The notes beneath the pieces are model-generated. The model made no database searches, was not told where the DNA came from, and saw only the letters and a program-made list of their open reading frames with translations. 64,000 bases of DNA from Pomphorhynchus laevis (Eukaryota > Acanthocephala > Palaeacanthocephala > Echinorhynchida > Pomphorhynchidae), in the NCBI GenBank assembly GCA_012934845.2, contig WNNJ02001850.1, positions 45,713 through 109,712 on the forward strand, written 5' to 3'. Below, piece by piece: positions 1-10,656 of this stretch. A program made the translations under genes and the position numbers. Position 1 is the stretch's first letter; each line of letters starts with the position of its first letter.

Positions 1-180
1 TGGTTTTTTGTATTGATTTGTTTGTTGTTGTTTATGTATATTTTTCTTTCTTTGTGTTATTGAATTTCTTTGTCTATTGAATTAATGACAAATATTTTAT
101 AATTATAATGATTTGTAATGGTTTTTGTATTGATTTGTTTGTTGTTTTTTATGTATATTTTTCTTTCGTTGTTTAATTTT
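1..180. repeat. 118-bp tandem duplication
   Basis: The words tggttttttgtattgatttg at 1 and tggtttttgtattgatttg at 119 begin two copies of a 118-bp AT-rich unit. The same pair is present inverted at about 32560-32780, where a further partial copy follows. It lies in what looks like the 3' tail of the canonical PLE whose endonuclease is at 32780-33092. Confidence 0.75.
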
Positions 181-326
181 TAATAAGGAGCACATCTAGT
201 CATTTGATCCGCTGCGCAATGTAAAACGTACAATTGACGTCTTTGTTCTGCCGCGCCAAACGAAGTATGCAGTTGACAGCTTTGAAAATACTCAAATTGT
301 AAAAATATTTTTTGTAACATTTACTC

Positions 327-355
327 CTGATGATGATAGCAGTAGGCTATTGAAA
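327..355 (+). ncRNA. Hammerhead-core-like motif (degenerate)
   Basis: CTGATGA at 327-333 and GAAA at 352-355 flank a short self-complementary stretch (ATAGC then GCTAT). This is the order of a type I hammerhead: CUGAUGA, stem II, GAAA. The same motif is in the right arm at 32382-32410, about 370 bases past the end of a canonical PLE endonuclease, where PLEs are known to carry hammerheads. Stem II starts with a mismatch and stem I pairs poorly, so it is probably a decayed copy. Confidence 0.35.
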
Positions 356-479
356 ATTCGATTAAATAAATATTTTCTTCACTCTCTCCACTAATAAATA
401 ATCAGATATTTATATTAATAAATTTTATTATTATAAAATTAATAAGGTAAAATTAATGTATTTATTAATAAATACCTTA

Positions 480-1010
480 TTTCCTCATTTTTTACCTCCT
501 TTTCAATCTGCCTTCCGTTCTAATCACCCTAATGAACTTGCTTGTCTTAAAGTTTACAGTGATCTACTTCAAACTAGCAATATGAAACTGTAGTGTCATA
601 ATCTCTCTTGACCTGTCTTCTGCTTTTTAAATTGTTAATCATTCTGTTCTACTATTTCGGCTTCGTCACGAATATTGGTCTCTCAGTTCCTACAGTAGCC
701 CGGCTGACATCTTATCTCTCCAAACGCTCTTTTTGTGTTCACTCAAACCCATATTAACCTATATCATCTTACATATTGCACGTTGTTCCACAAGGCTCCG
801 TTTTAGGTGCTCTTATTTTCACACTTCTTACAGGCCACTTGTATTTTATAACTCGTGATCATAACTTTCATATGATGCAGTATGCCGATGATATCATAAT
901 CTACTTTCATGTGCATCATATATGTATCCGCGACCTCGCTACTTCTAGTAAAAGCGAGGACGAGAATAATAAATATTACAACGTATATTTCTATCATGCT
1001 TAATATAGCT
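480..1010 (+). pseudogene. LINE reverse transcriptase fragment (left-arm copy)
   Basis: Broken plus-strand reading gives the LINE RT signatures QSAFRSN near 515, VPQGSVLGA near 785 and the catalytic QYADDIIIY near 880. Stops and frame changes separate the pieces, so it is dead. The right-arm copy is at 31733-32255 on the minus strand. The LINE clade cannot be fixed from so little sequence. Confidence 0.7.
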
Positions 1011-1970
1011 TTCTAAAATGCTATAATATGATATCGAGTTCCGCGTACAAGTAACTAGACACGATATCTTAACTGTTTTATTGTATTTAAAAAATTGTAT
1101 TAAAAGTGATGTTTAAATATTTTGAAAGGTCAAACCTTTTTAAAAGTAGGAACAATAATATTTAAATAAAATGTGTCAAAAAATGTTATAAAGTCTAATA
1201 ATGCCGAGTTTATATAAATAAAATCTTTAAATTTAAACATTTTAAAAATATTGTAGATTAATCAAATTTAATAGTTGTAGAAATCAATATTCCAGTTCAA
1301 TTCAACAAATGAATGCTAAGAACACCACAAGGCAATAAGGATTCGAAATATAAAATATTCCTGTTTGTTCTAGCGAAGTCTCCAAGATTATCCTCTATTT
1401 ATGCCTAGCACCTCTTCGACTGTCGTCCCTATCCCTAGTATGTACTTAAATCTATACATTCCATTATATCACTTTTCCTTAATAACCGTTTCAATTGTTC
1501 TGTTCACAGCTGCATTTTTCAAATAACTAGAAAGCAGCCATCGTACGCCCTCTTCTAAAGAAACCTCCCCTCGACTCTTTACTTCTCCATCTTCATACCG
1601 TACTATAATCTGCAATCGAGTTCACCGTACTTGTAACCAGAAACCATATCTTAAGCATCTTTTTATGGCATTTTTGATTTTTTTAAAATCCAAAACTTCT
1701 TTTATATAAAAATATTAAAAATAAATTTAAAAAAATTGGCGGACATTATTCCGACAATCTACTCGTAACTTGAAGTAAATGTCCTTAAATATTTACTTAT
1801 ATTTTAAAGGTAACATATTAAAATTTGTGAGAAACCTCTCTTTTATAAAAATAACGCGTTATCTTTAACTTTTGGGGCTCGAGCATTTTATAATATTACT
1901 AGTAACCATGATCTCGTATCGAGTTCATCCTACTAGTCATCCGAAAATATATATCGGGCATCTTTAAATC
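1000..1970 (-). repeat. CTCGAG-family modules, left arm (diverged)
   Basis: Diverged copies of the roughly 90-bp module described at 28803-28905 lie at about 1005-1075, 1600-1665 and 1870-1965. Each keeps the core words resembling 'actcgatac.agattatag' and 'gatgctcgagatatc'. They mirror modules at 31660-31735, 30125-30215 and 29840-29925. Confidence 0.6.
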
Positions 1971-2129
1971 ACATTTTAGATATTTTATTTTTATGAAATA
2001 AGGTCGATTTTTGTACATATATTTTTGATAATCAGATATTTCCGACTATCTACTCGTATCTTGAAAATTACATAAAAATTCACGAAATATTTTTTTTACT
2101 TATTTCGCTTAAGCAATAATATCAAGTAG

Positions 2130-2500
2130 TCGTTAATTTCCTAGATAATCAAAGCAACTAACTGAGTTTATGAATTTAATATAATTAAAAAATTTAAATA
2201 AAATAATATTTAAAAATAATTAATAAAAATATAAACGGTAAATCAGTAAATCAACATTTAATAATTAGATAACAAAAAATAATGATAAATAATCGTTATT
2301 GGATATAGTAAGTTTTAAAAAAATTGAAATTAAAAATAAAAGCAATGTGTATAAATTGACTCATAAATAAGAGACGTATCAGAATAAGGATTAGATATCA
2401 TCAATAGAAACTGCTATGGTATCAGATTTCAAAAATAAAAACTTAACCCAACTCAAAAGCGGGGCTAATTTATGAAAAAATGGATATATAAAGATATGAA
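2130..2500 (-). repeat. Naiad-PLE 3'-terminal region remnant
   Basis: The order is the terminal word 'aactaactgagtttatg', a stretch matching other Naiad tails, then 'cagaataaggattag' and 'actgctatggtatcag', read as a minus-strand Naiad 3' region. The mirror copy is at 29340-29650. No coding capacity. Confidence 0.55.
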
Positions 2501-2760
2501 AATTAAATAACCGTCAATAAAAATTAAAATTATTTTATATCAAGAGATGACTTAAATTTACAAGAAACATCCTTGCACGAACATTCATTCATACTATATA
2601 CTATAAAATGTAGTAAATAAAATAAAGTGAATTCAAGAATTGCCATAGTGTGTAATGATAATGGCTTTATTCAAAATCATGTAAATAATTTAATTGATAC
2701 ATATTTTAAACTAGGGTACTTTAGAAATAAAAACAAAAAGAAATAGTTAAATATATAAAT
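2500..2760 (+). pseudogene. Naiad PLE RT C-terminus remnant
   Basis: Degenerate plus-strand reading resembles the RT end of the element at 3057-4133, including a close match to NNLIDTYFKLG near 2680-2715. It mirrors 29045-29250 in the right arm. Frame breaks are evident, so it is a fossil of a second, older Naiad subfamily. Its downstream sequence (2800-2975) is the CTCGAG module, suggesting that the module is this subfamily's 3' region. Confidence 0.6.
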
Positions 2761-2883
2761 CAACAAAATATGATTAAAAATAAATATAAATTCTTATTCT
2801 CGATGCCCACAAACAAAAGTGTGTGAGCGTAAATGTTTACAATTTTCATTGATTTGTATAGAACTAAAATAATATATCTAACT

Positions 2884-2975
2884 TTGGGTGCTCGAGCAAT
2901 GCATCAGGTTACTTTGCACTATAATCTGGTATCGAGTTCATCGTACTAGTCACCCGAAACGATATCTCGAGCATC
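2884..2975 (-). repeat. CTCGAG module
   Basis: A module of about 90 bp bounded by TGCTCGAG at both ends in opposite orientation. The mirror copy is at 28803-28905, nearly identical. Confidence 0.7.
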
Positions 2976-3056
2976 TTTTATGCATTTTAGATATGTTAAT
3001 GTATCAAAAACTGCTCGCCTTTTTGAACCGATACTTTAAAAGTCTGATATTTGTGA

Positions 3057-4310
3057 TTATCTACCTAGTTTAAAATATGTATCTATTAAATTATTTAAAT
3101 GCTTTTGAAGAAAGCCAATATCATTACATATTGTTGCAATTCTTAAAATTTCATTATTTAATGTATTATATTTTATATTATATGGTATGCATGAATGCTC
3201 ATGCAAAAATATGTTTCTTGTAAATTTAAATATGTCATCTTTACGATATAAATTAATAGTAGTTTTAGTTAATGTTAATTTAATGTTCATATCTAGATAT
3301 ACACCTTCTTTATCATTAATATTGGTTTTGTTAAGAATAAGGCTTTCTGGATAAATGTGCTCACTAATTGAATAAAAATTATTAGAATTAAATACACATA
3401 TATCATCAATGTATCGAAACATATATTTCATATATTTATATAGTTTAGATTTAGTTTTTACACAGTTATGAACAAATTCATATTCTATAAAGCTTAAAAA
3501 CAAGTCAGCTATAATTGGGCTACTATTACCACCCATTGGAACACGTTTTACTTGTCTAAATATAGATGTCCCTACTTTTAAATAATTTTGATTTATCAAA
3601 ATATTTAAGGATTCTATTAATTCAATTTTATCCATATATTTATATTTATTTGATGGTTTAATTTTTGTTAGATAGGCGTTATAATTATTATAACATATAT
3701 ATGTATATCTTTTTCCGAATATAAGATTAATTAATTTTACTAACGCTTCTTTAATATCTACTAAACCTAGATTTGTATAAAGAGTACTAAAATCGTATGT
3801 ATTTATATTTTGAAAATTTATTCCTTTTGTCTGTTCTAAAAGTTCTTTCGTAGAATTAAAACTGAAATAGTGTTTTATACCAGTATTAATTTCGATTACC
3901 TTGCAATATTTTTTAAAGTGTGCTTTAATTACTTTAAGTATTTTATTCATATAGACAGAAAGTGGTTTTAATGTACATTTAATCGCACTACATATGAACC
4001 TAGCTTTTATAGGATTATTATGTAATTTTAAATTCCAATATAATATAGGTATAGTTTTATTATCTAATTCAACCTTTATTCCCTTTTTATCCATTATAGA
4101 ACAGTTACCTGTAATAATTGTTTCTAAACTCAACTAACTACGTTCATATGTTGGATTTACATTTAAATCATTAGAATTAACCTCTTTCACTAGTATATCA
4201 TAGTAAAGCTTTTTGCATATGAAGACAAAGTTATTACTAGCTTTATCAATAGTTGTTATTATATAGTTATCCTTTAATGTAGTAAGTTCTTTATACATAT
4301 CATTTAAATT
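3057..4310 (-). CDS. Naiad PLE reverse transcriptase domain (interrupted)
   Basis: RT that would prime from nicked DNA. The frame contains DKASNNFVFICKK (RT0 region), NTYDFSTLYTNL (motif A), VPMGGNSSPIIADLF (motif B) and YMFRYIDDICVF (motif C with catalytic YIDD). One in-frame TAG lies at 4136-4134, and the last intact stretch is 3057-4133. The copy at 51797-52384 is about 95 percent identical over their overlap, so this family moved recently. Whether the insertion-in-fingers domain expected for the group is present needs a model search. Confidence 0.85.
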
Positions 4311-4378
4311 TTATCTTTTCTTTTATAATTGTTTGTTATTTTCATTTTATTTTTAATTTTATCAAATATATAATCTTT

Positions 4379-5010
4379 CTAAATTTTTATCTTAGATATA
4401 TTCGAGCTTTCACTATTAATCAGCTTACTAAAGTAATCATTTAAGTTGTTATATAACGAATTGTAAATTTCATTTTTGTCGTTGTTATTATTTAATCTAT
4501 ATTTATACCCTTTTGATAGCAGCTTTCTTAATTCACAATTTTCAATTAATTCTAGATTATGGGTACATATATGTTCATTTATTTTATCAAAACTAAGACT
4601 TTTACAATTGCATTCTGTTTCCATTATGTTTCTAATATTATCGTTACATATTGATTTTAATTCTTTATTATAATTACAAATTTTTCGTCCTAATGGTGGT
4701 AGGAGTTTATACCTTATTTTAGGAATATATTTACATAAATCTGACCCTATTATTTCTTTACTTTTAGAATTAATTAAAAGTCCGGCTATATTTATGTTAT
4801 CTATACATTTATTAATGAAGTTTATGGTTAATGTATATTTTCTATTGTTATTATTAACATTTATTGTACGATTATAGTATTTTGTATTACAATAACTGTC
4901 TATTATACAACTTAGCCTATCATAGTCGTTTATTAATTTTTGATTTTTTGCACATATGATATCTTTAGAAAAACTTCTTATATTTACATAAAGATCTTTT
5001 AGCTTATTAT
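4379..5010 (-). CDS. Naiad PLE linker with CxC motif
   Basis: One frame is open for about 210 codons. It contains LLPPLGRKICNYNKE, then METECNCKSLSF with the CxC pair, then CELRKLLSKGYKYR, which resembles the stretch just before the RT in PLEs. It is in a different frame from both flanking domains, consistent with one break on each side. A fragment of the same linker recurs on the plus strand at 21917-21990. Confidence 0.75.
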
Positions 5011-5042
5011 CATTTAAAAGTTGTTTTTATATTTCTAATTGT

Positions 5043-5660
5043 TCATTTATATACATATTTTTTAAATATTTTTAACTCTATTTTCCTATTCCTTTTATCA
5101 CCATGACATCTTGGTTTGCGTTCAACTGGATTATTATAATATAGTTGTTTATTATGTATTATACTACTTCTGCCAATTCCTTGTATCACGTCATTCAATC
5201 CTAATGGGTACATGGAATTAAGCGTTTTAATCCAAAAATATTCTTTTTCTAATAGTTTTTGATTTAATATTGAAATGTTTTCTTCGATAATATGTTCTAA
5301 AATAAATAATTTACAGTTTTTAATATCATGTCCTATTAATCTCATATGTTTATGAAATATAGTTTGACTATTATGCTGTATATTATATATGTGTTGCCTA
5401 AACCTAGTTTTTAACATTTGATATGTTTTTACTATATATTGCAATCCACATGTGCATTGTATTAGATACACTACATCAGCGGTATTGCAGTTACAATTAT
5501 TATTAATATTTAATGAAAAACATTTGTTTGTCGTATTACTTACGATACAATTATTATTATTTATAACATCACAAACTATACAATTTTTTCTGTTACATTT
5601 AAATGATCTAAAATTGAAATCATTAGTACTTACGTATTTTTCCAATATTGTTGAGTACAT
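5043..5660 (-). CDS. Naiad PLE GIY-YIG endonuclease domain
   Basis: 205 residues. VVYLIQCTCGLQYIVKTYQ matches the GIY-YIG core, with the family's second Gly replaced by Val (YIVKT where YIGKT is usual), which could impair it. Arg and His follow in LKTRFRQHIYNI, and the likely catalytic Glu is in LLEKEYFWIKTLN, followed by MYPLGLND. Upstream Cys pairs (CNRKNCIVC) and His-rich FHKHMRLIGHD fit the CCHH zinc-binding endonuclease type of PLEs. The enzyme nicks target DNA for RT priming. It lies upstream of the RT, the reverse of canonical PLEs. Confidence 0.8.
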   Translation of the reverse strand: MYSTILEKYVSTNDFNFRSFKCNRKNCIVCDVINNNNCIVSNTTNKCFSLNINNNCNCNTADVVYLIQCTCGLQYIVKTYQMLKTRFRQHIYNIQHNSQTIFHKHMRLIGHDIKNCKLFILEHIIEENISILNQKLLEKEYFWIKTLNSMYPLGLNDVIQGIGRSSIIHNKQLYYNNPVERKPRCHGDKRNRKIELKIFKKYVYK

Positions 5661-5689
5661 ATAACTTTTAAGTCATAATTTTTAACGTT

Positions 5690-5900
5690 GCTTTTTCGGT
5701 GTCGCCACCTAGTTTAGTTGACTCAGACTAAACTTACAACGGGCCATCCAGCAGCATCTGACAGGGGGCTGCCCTGCTTAAGGCGGTTGCAGGCTGGAAC
5801 AAGATCTAAAAAGATCTACCACCTTCACTCCACGCGCTACGCGACCTAGCTATTGGCCATTACCTGGTCTCTTAAACGTGATCACGTGAAGCAGTTTACA
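5690..5900. other. GC-richer structured island upstream of Naiad PLE
   Basis: Unlike the surrounding AT-rich DNA, this holds 'gggccatccagcagcatctg', 'caggggg', the palindrome AGATCTAAAAAGATCT near 5800 and the palindrome CGTGATCACG near 5878. It lies immediately 5' of the minus-strand Naiad element and may be its leader or promoter. No coding frame is recognised. Confidence 0.35.
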
Positions 5901-6059
5901 TTTTAAAGTGTAAACACCTTGGGATGCAAACTTCTCCCTTTTTTAAGAATTAATAATTCTTAAAAAAATGGCCATTACCTATTGGCTATTGGCCATTACC
6001 TGGATAAAAATTGTTGATTTTTATATCTTATAACTAACAATTAAAAATTGAAATTTAAA

Positions 6060-6480
6060 TAACAATTAATATTTATTAATTGACTAATAAAACACAGATA
6101 ATGTATTAGAATAAGCATTAGAGGTCATCATTTTCTGTTCCTATTACTAGACCCAGCATAGCAGCGTGGTTAAATAGATGATAATGATGTGATAATGAAA
6201 ATGACATATTTCCTCAAATTAAATTTGTTAATCTAGTATCTTATTGTAATACAAAGTATATTATTTCATAATCATCCATAAAAAGTTTTCGCTTAAGGTT
6301 TTAAGCGAAAAATGTTTGATTTTTATAAATCAAGAAAATATTATAAATAAATTTGAACTCTTTAGCGAAATTTTTTATGGATAATTAATAATATATTTTG
6401 TACTAGAATAATATACTAGATAATCAGATAAAATAGGCCATTAGCGTGTATTTTGAACCTATGCTATGTGAGGTCTATGA
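6060..6480. repeat. Inverted pair of Naiad 3'-terminal remnants
   Basis: 6060-6300 matches the Naiad 3' region in minus orientation ('agcattagaggtcatca', 'cccagcatagcagcg'). 6300-6480 matches its end in plus orientation ('ttatggataattaataatat'). The two face each other around 6300. Such tandem or inverted end fragments are typical of PLE insertions. Confidence 0.55.
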
Positions 6481-6654
6481 ATAGTATGTATATAAATATA
6501 CATTCAAAATAGTCTTGGTGATATAAAGAATATATACATTTGTGAGATAATATATTATTCAATAGGTGATAAATTAAGGATATATTAAGACATGAACATC
6601 AAATTAACGTAAATTAAAATTATAATTAATTTATAGACTAGACTAGAATAGAAT

Positions 6655-7040
6655 TTATTTAGAGTGGCCTTTGTGGTAAATAGAACCATTTACAGGCCCA
6701 CTATAAAAATTAAAAGACAAGTTTACGTTCGATGAATGCTTGAACTTGTATGTAGAGTTATTAAATTGATTGCGGCTGAAAGTGTTATTTTAGTTCGTTT
6801 GCAAGAATTATGACGATCAAGGAAGTTTTGAAGTGTTTAAGCGACGTTAATGATTTTGTGTCTCGACGAAGTTTGTTCCAAAGGCGTGGTGCAGTGATGG
6901 TGAACGCACGATATCCGTGATTACCGTTGTGACGGGAGATGAAAAGCGAGTAGGAGCGATGACTTCTTAGAGAGATACCAGTCGTCGTATAGGATGCGCT
7001 ATCAGGAAGATATAGATAAGGAGGAATATGTGCCGGAATT
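6655..7040 (-). pseudogene. LINE 3'-end remnant (CR1/L2-like RT tail)
   Basis: The minus-strand translation gives a stretch typical of the far C-terminus of many LINE ORF2s: HGYRAFTITAPRLWNKLRRD followed by TSLKHFKTSL. It resembles the 'YGDRAFSVAAPKLWNSLP' pattern from CR1/L2/RTE-type elements. No catalytic domain remains. It ends directly next to the minisatellite. Confidence 0.6.
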
Positions 7041-7064
7041 TGATTTTTATATCAAAAATATGAC

Positions 7065-7600
7065 TTAATTATGACGATAATTATGATGACGATAATTATG
7101 ATGACGATAATTACGATGACGATAATTATGATGACGATAATTATGATGACGATAATTATGATGACGATAATTATGATGACGATAATTATGATGACGATAA
7201 TTATGATGACGATAATTATGATGACGATATTTATGATGACGATAATTATGATGACGATAATTATGATGACGATAATTATGATGACGATAATTATGATGAC
7301 GATAATTATGATGACGATAATTATGATGACGATAATTATGATGACGATAATTATGATGACGATAAATATGATGACGATAAATATGATGACGATAAATATG
7401 ATGACGATAAATATGATGACGATAATTATGACGACGATGATGATGACAATGATGACGATTATTACGATGGCGATTATGATGACGATAATTTTGAAGACGA
7501 TTATGACGATAATAACGATTATGATTACGTTGATGACGATAATGAAGATGGTGATGATTACGATGATGATGCTGATGACGATGATTACTTTTTAAACGTT
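7065..7600. repeat. 15-bp minisatellite, about 36 units
   Basis: The unit is gataattatgatgac, nearly perfect from 7070 to 7435 and degenerate to 7595. Because 15 is divisible by three it stays open in several frames (His-rich on minus, Met/Ile-rich on plus), but the pattern has no other sign of coding. Confidence 0.95.
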
Positions 7601-7857
7601 GGATCATCCTATCTGTTCATAAATTAATTGCAAATTGCTTTATTCATTATTTTTGTCATATTTCATCAACACAAATCATTTTATTTTTGATGAAAAATTA
7701 TATTTGTGCACCACTCCATGAAAATAACGGTGCATCACATACAATCATAATAATAAGGAATTTCTTAAATAACTAACAACCACTAAAAAACGAAAAGAGA
7801 CATTAGAAAAAAAACAAATGCAGTTCAAATAAGACAACTCATAATAGCATTTAGTCT

Positions 7858-10095
7858 TCATAATGATGTCACGGCCTCAGGTCCAGCGGGATCTGAGCCC
7901 TCCAGCACATCCAACACGCCGCTCTTCGACTGAACCACCCGGGGTCTATCACCCCCCCGAAGAATCCAATCTAGGCGGACTATGCGCGGTAATCGCGAGA
8001 TGAGGAGCTTGAGAAACCTTAGTCTTTGCTCTGGAGGACGTCCTCTCGAAAAGAAGACTAATCCCGAGATAGCCCAAGTACCCCAGAGGCGCACTTGGGT
8101 TTTCCCATTCAACGACAGATGCTGAGCCCGTTTCAGGGCCCACCTAGCTTTCTTCAGGATACGTTTAAGTCTATCCAGGTCAGCTTTCGCCGACCAGTTC
8201 ACCGTAACAGTGAACCCCAGGTATTTTACTCGACTTGTGAAGGTAGGGAGTGGTTGATTAGTCAATATAGAAGATAGAGCTGAGAGTGCTAGTCTCTTTA
8301 ATTTTTTCTTTGTCGCAGGGGTGCCATGAAAGACAACTACCTGCGATTTGGATGAATTTAAAATAAGATTGGATAGGGTCAGCTGGTCTGTTAATCTTAA
8401 AAAGAAACGGCTGATGTCCGAAGCGACATCTTTGCACCTGCGTCCAGAGAACAGGGCCGTGGTATCATCAGCGTATACCACTAGATGTTGATCACGTTTA
8501 AAATTCTTGAATAGTACAATGGAGGCAGCAAGAAATAAGATAGGAGAAAGTGGGGATCCTTGGGGCACACCTGTAATAGGGTAGAACTGACACGCATCAG
8601 GGTCGTCTTCATAGTAGAACCTCTTGGTAAACAGTAATATCTCCACCCTGTTAACAATTCTCGCAGGCAACCCGAGGGACCTGAGAGAGGAGATAACAAA
8701 GGGAATGGAAATGCGGTCAAATGCAGCAGAAAAGTCAAGGAAAACAGCCACAGCTAGTTGATGGCTATTATCCCTACAAAACTGATGCACTTCACCTATT
8801 GCTGAATGAACCGAGCGTCCCTTGACAAACCCGTGAAAACTCGGTGGGATCAAATTACGCCTACTTAAATGGTCGCGGATTCTACGCGCAAGCGCTTTTT
8901 CGTAGATGGAGATGAGGGAGTTTTGAATCGAAATGGGACGCAGATCTTTGGGACATGAAACCGGACTATGCTTTGGTAAGAAAATTCTACGACTAATATT
9001 GATGCCGGCTACATCGGATGGTGAGGCTAAAAGCATTGTGACGGCCACTTCTCTTCTTTGATCGGCTGTCAAAAGCTGACAGACTCGAGAAGATAGTGGA
9101 GCGACGGATTTAGAGGTGCCCGGAAGTGGCCCCCAGGAGTTAAGGATATCTGTAACAGATAAGTCCCTGCTCCTGAAGTCACCCCAAGGCGGGATTGGTT
9201 GGGGAGATTGAGTGGCTCCATAATTATGTAGGGATAGTGACTCCTTCAAAACATTATCAAGGCCTATACTACCAATCCAACCCTAAGCTCTATCCTTCCA
9301 ACAGACAAACTTTTCCTTCTTGAATATCTTCCAGAAGGAAGACTGAGAAGGGTTAAGGTGAGCGATGTTCGCCTTATCCCTGCTCAGCTGGAACCTATAT
9401 CTAGTGCTCCAGTATTCATTCGAGATGGCCTGCCTGGCGGAAACAGAGACATTGGGAAGAATTAGGTCATGAGAGATGGTCTGTTTTTGGCGCGACTGCT
9501 CAGTACAGATGGGTTTCAACAGCCACATCTTATGAAGCAGTAATATGTCGAGGAGAGAATTAGTTGTTGAGCAATGAAAAGTTGGGGACGGTGGTTTGTG
9601 AATAAGGTAATCGTTCCTGGCTCTGCGGAGTGCTGCATTAATCCAACGACCAGTTCTGTCGTTGAAGTCACCGAGCAACATGTCATAGCCACTACCCAAG
9701 ATACGGTCCAGGAGATCACGGTTCTTGTGAATTTCCCCTGGCCTAATATAGATATTGGCTATGCTGATACGTTTACCATTCTTACAAAGTGAAACAGCTA
9801 AACAAGACAGGGCTGGACAAGAATAGTTTAAAAGAAGGGATGATCTTAAGGAGCATTTAACTAGGGTTAAAAGACCTTGAGATGAAGAGGCGTGAGGAGG
9901 GGTTATGTACGGAGTGAAGTGGGTGTAAATATGCTTGGGGATAAATCGAGTAATGTCCTGGGGGATACGGATAGACCGCGTCTCCTGAAGGACTATAACA
10001 TCCGCATCTCTACCAGATAGAAGGCTAAGGGCAGAAGCACCTCCCGAATTCCACTGAAGTATATTCAGTGAAAAAGGCTCTTGCCTACTTTGCAT
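7858..10095 (-). CDS. LINE copy 1 ORF2: endonuclease and reverse transcriptase
   Basis: The start is taken at the Met of MQSRQEPFSLNILQWNSGG, because copies 2 and 3 begin the same way. The N-terminal third is an APE-type endonuclease (LNILQWNSGG, VIVLQETRS, MLLGDFNDRTGRW, and SHDLIL near its end). The RT follows with KDLRPISIQN, VAVFLDFSAAFDRIS, GVPQGSPLSPILF and catalytic VVYADDTTALF, then VKYLGFTV. The two halves are in the same frame, separated by one TAG at about 9285-9283; copy 2 has a Leu codon (TTG) there. No RNase H domain was recognised. It ends DPAGPEAVTSL. Confidence 0.85.
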
Positions 10096-10656
10096 TGTGT
10101 TACGACAGCTGGAGTGGGATGCATACCTCCTAGCAGAAACTAGGAGAGAGAAAGTTGCCCTTCTCACTCCCAGCCCTACCAGGAGAAGACACTTGCCCAC
10201 CGGCATTATCTTCATCTCCCTTTGAGGCCAACAACTCCCAACATATATCATCTTTCTTTGCCAACTTCAAGGAAGCCAACTTTTGTTTAGAAGATGATCT
10301 CTTCTTAGAACGGGGGGCTCTCTTTGAAGAGGTAAGAATTTCGCTATCAGATGGTTCGTTAAGGCTCGAATCTCGTCTTTATATATCTGTAGTCTTGCGT
10401 CAACAATTTTGAAAATGTCGGTGTCCGACATACCATAACCGTTTGAATTGGATAAGCTGGCAGCGGCAAAGTGGGCCGGTTTGACCGGTGCCCCACAATG
10501 CCTTAATTTGTATTCTTCGAAGATAGGACATCTTCTAGACCAAGCCGGGTGCTGACCACCACAATTGGAACACAGTGGGGGGAGAGAACATTTCCCCTCA
10601 TGGACTTCGGAAGAGCTGCAAACCCCACACGTATGGGGCCTAGTACAGTTCGAGGA

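Larger units (their letters stand above)
1..3045. repeat. Left arm of large inverted duplication
   Basis: This arm reads as the reverse complement of 28735-32736. Base 1 pairs with 32736, 776-1003 with 31733-31960, and 2888 with 28893. The two protein fragments in the arms differ at 6 of 75 residues, so the duplication is fairly young. The right arm holds about 950 bases (roughly 30190-31137) that are missing near base 1600 here. The arm starts at the window edge, so the real left end is not seen. Its inner end, about 3045, abuts the Naiad-type PLE. It contains a canonical-PLE tail, a LINE RT scrap, a reversed Naiad tail and several CTCGAG modules. Confidence 0.85.
3050..5690 (-). mobile_element. 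Penelope-like retroelement, Naiad type (permuted EN-RT)
   Basis: Reading the minus strand, the order is GIY-YIG endonuclease (5660-5043), a linker with a CxC motif (open from about 5010 to 4379; CNC at about 4606-4614), then reverse transcriptase (about 4310-3057). Canonical PLEs carry the endonuclease after the RT. An N-terminal endonuclease joined by a CxC linker defines the Naiad/Chlamys group. Three or four frame interruptions make it inactive as read. The 3' end is cut off where it meets the inverted-repeat arm: the related copy at 51797 continues about 37 residues further. A GC-richer stretch at 5700-5870 may be its 5' region. Confidence 0.85.

Noticed and set aside
2888-3073. 61-codon plus frame with a near-identical mirror at 28687-28893
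   Set aside because: It lies on the CTCGAG module, and its duplication is explained by the inverted arms. Other module copies do not keep the frame.
7065-7607. 180-codon His/Arg/Asn/Tyr-rich open frame on minus and 174-codon Met/Ile/Thr frame on plus
   Set aside because: Both are by-products of a 15-bp repeat whose length is a multiple of three. There is no other coding evidence.
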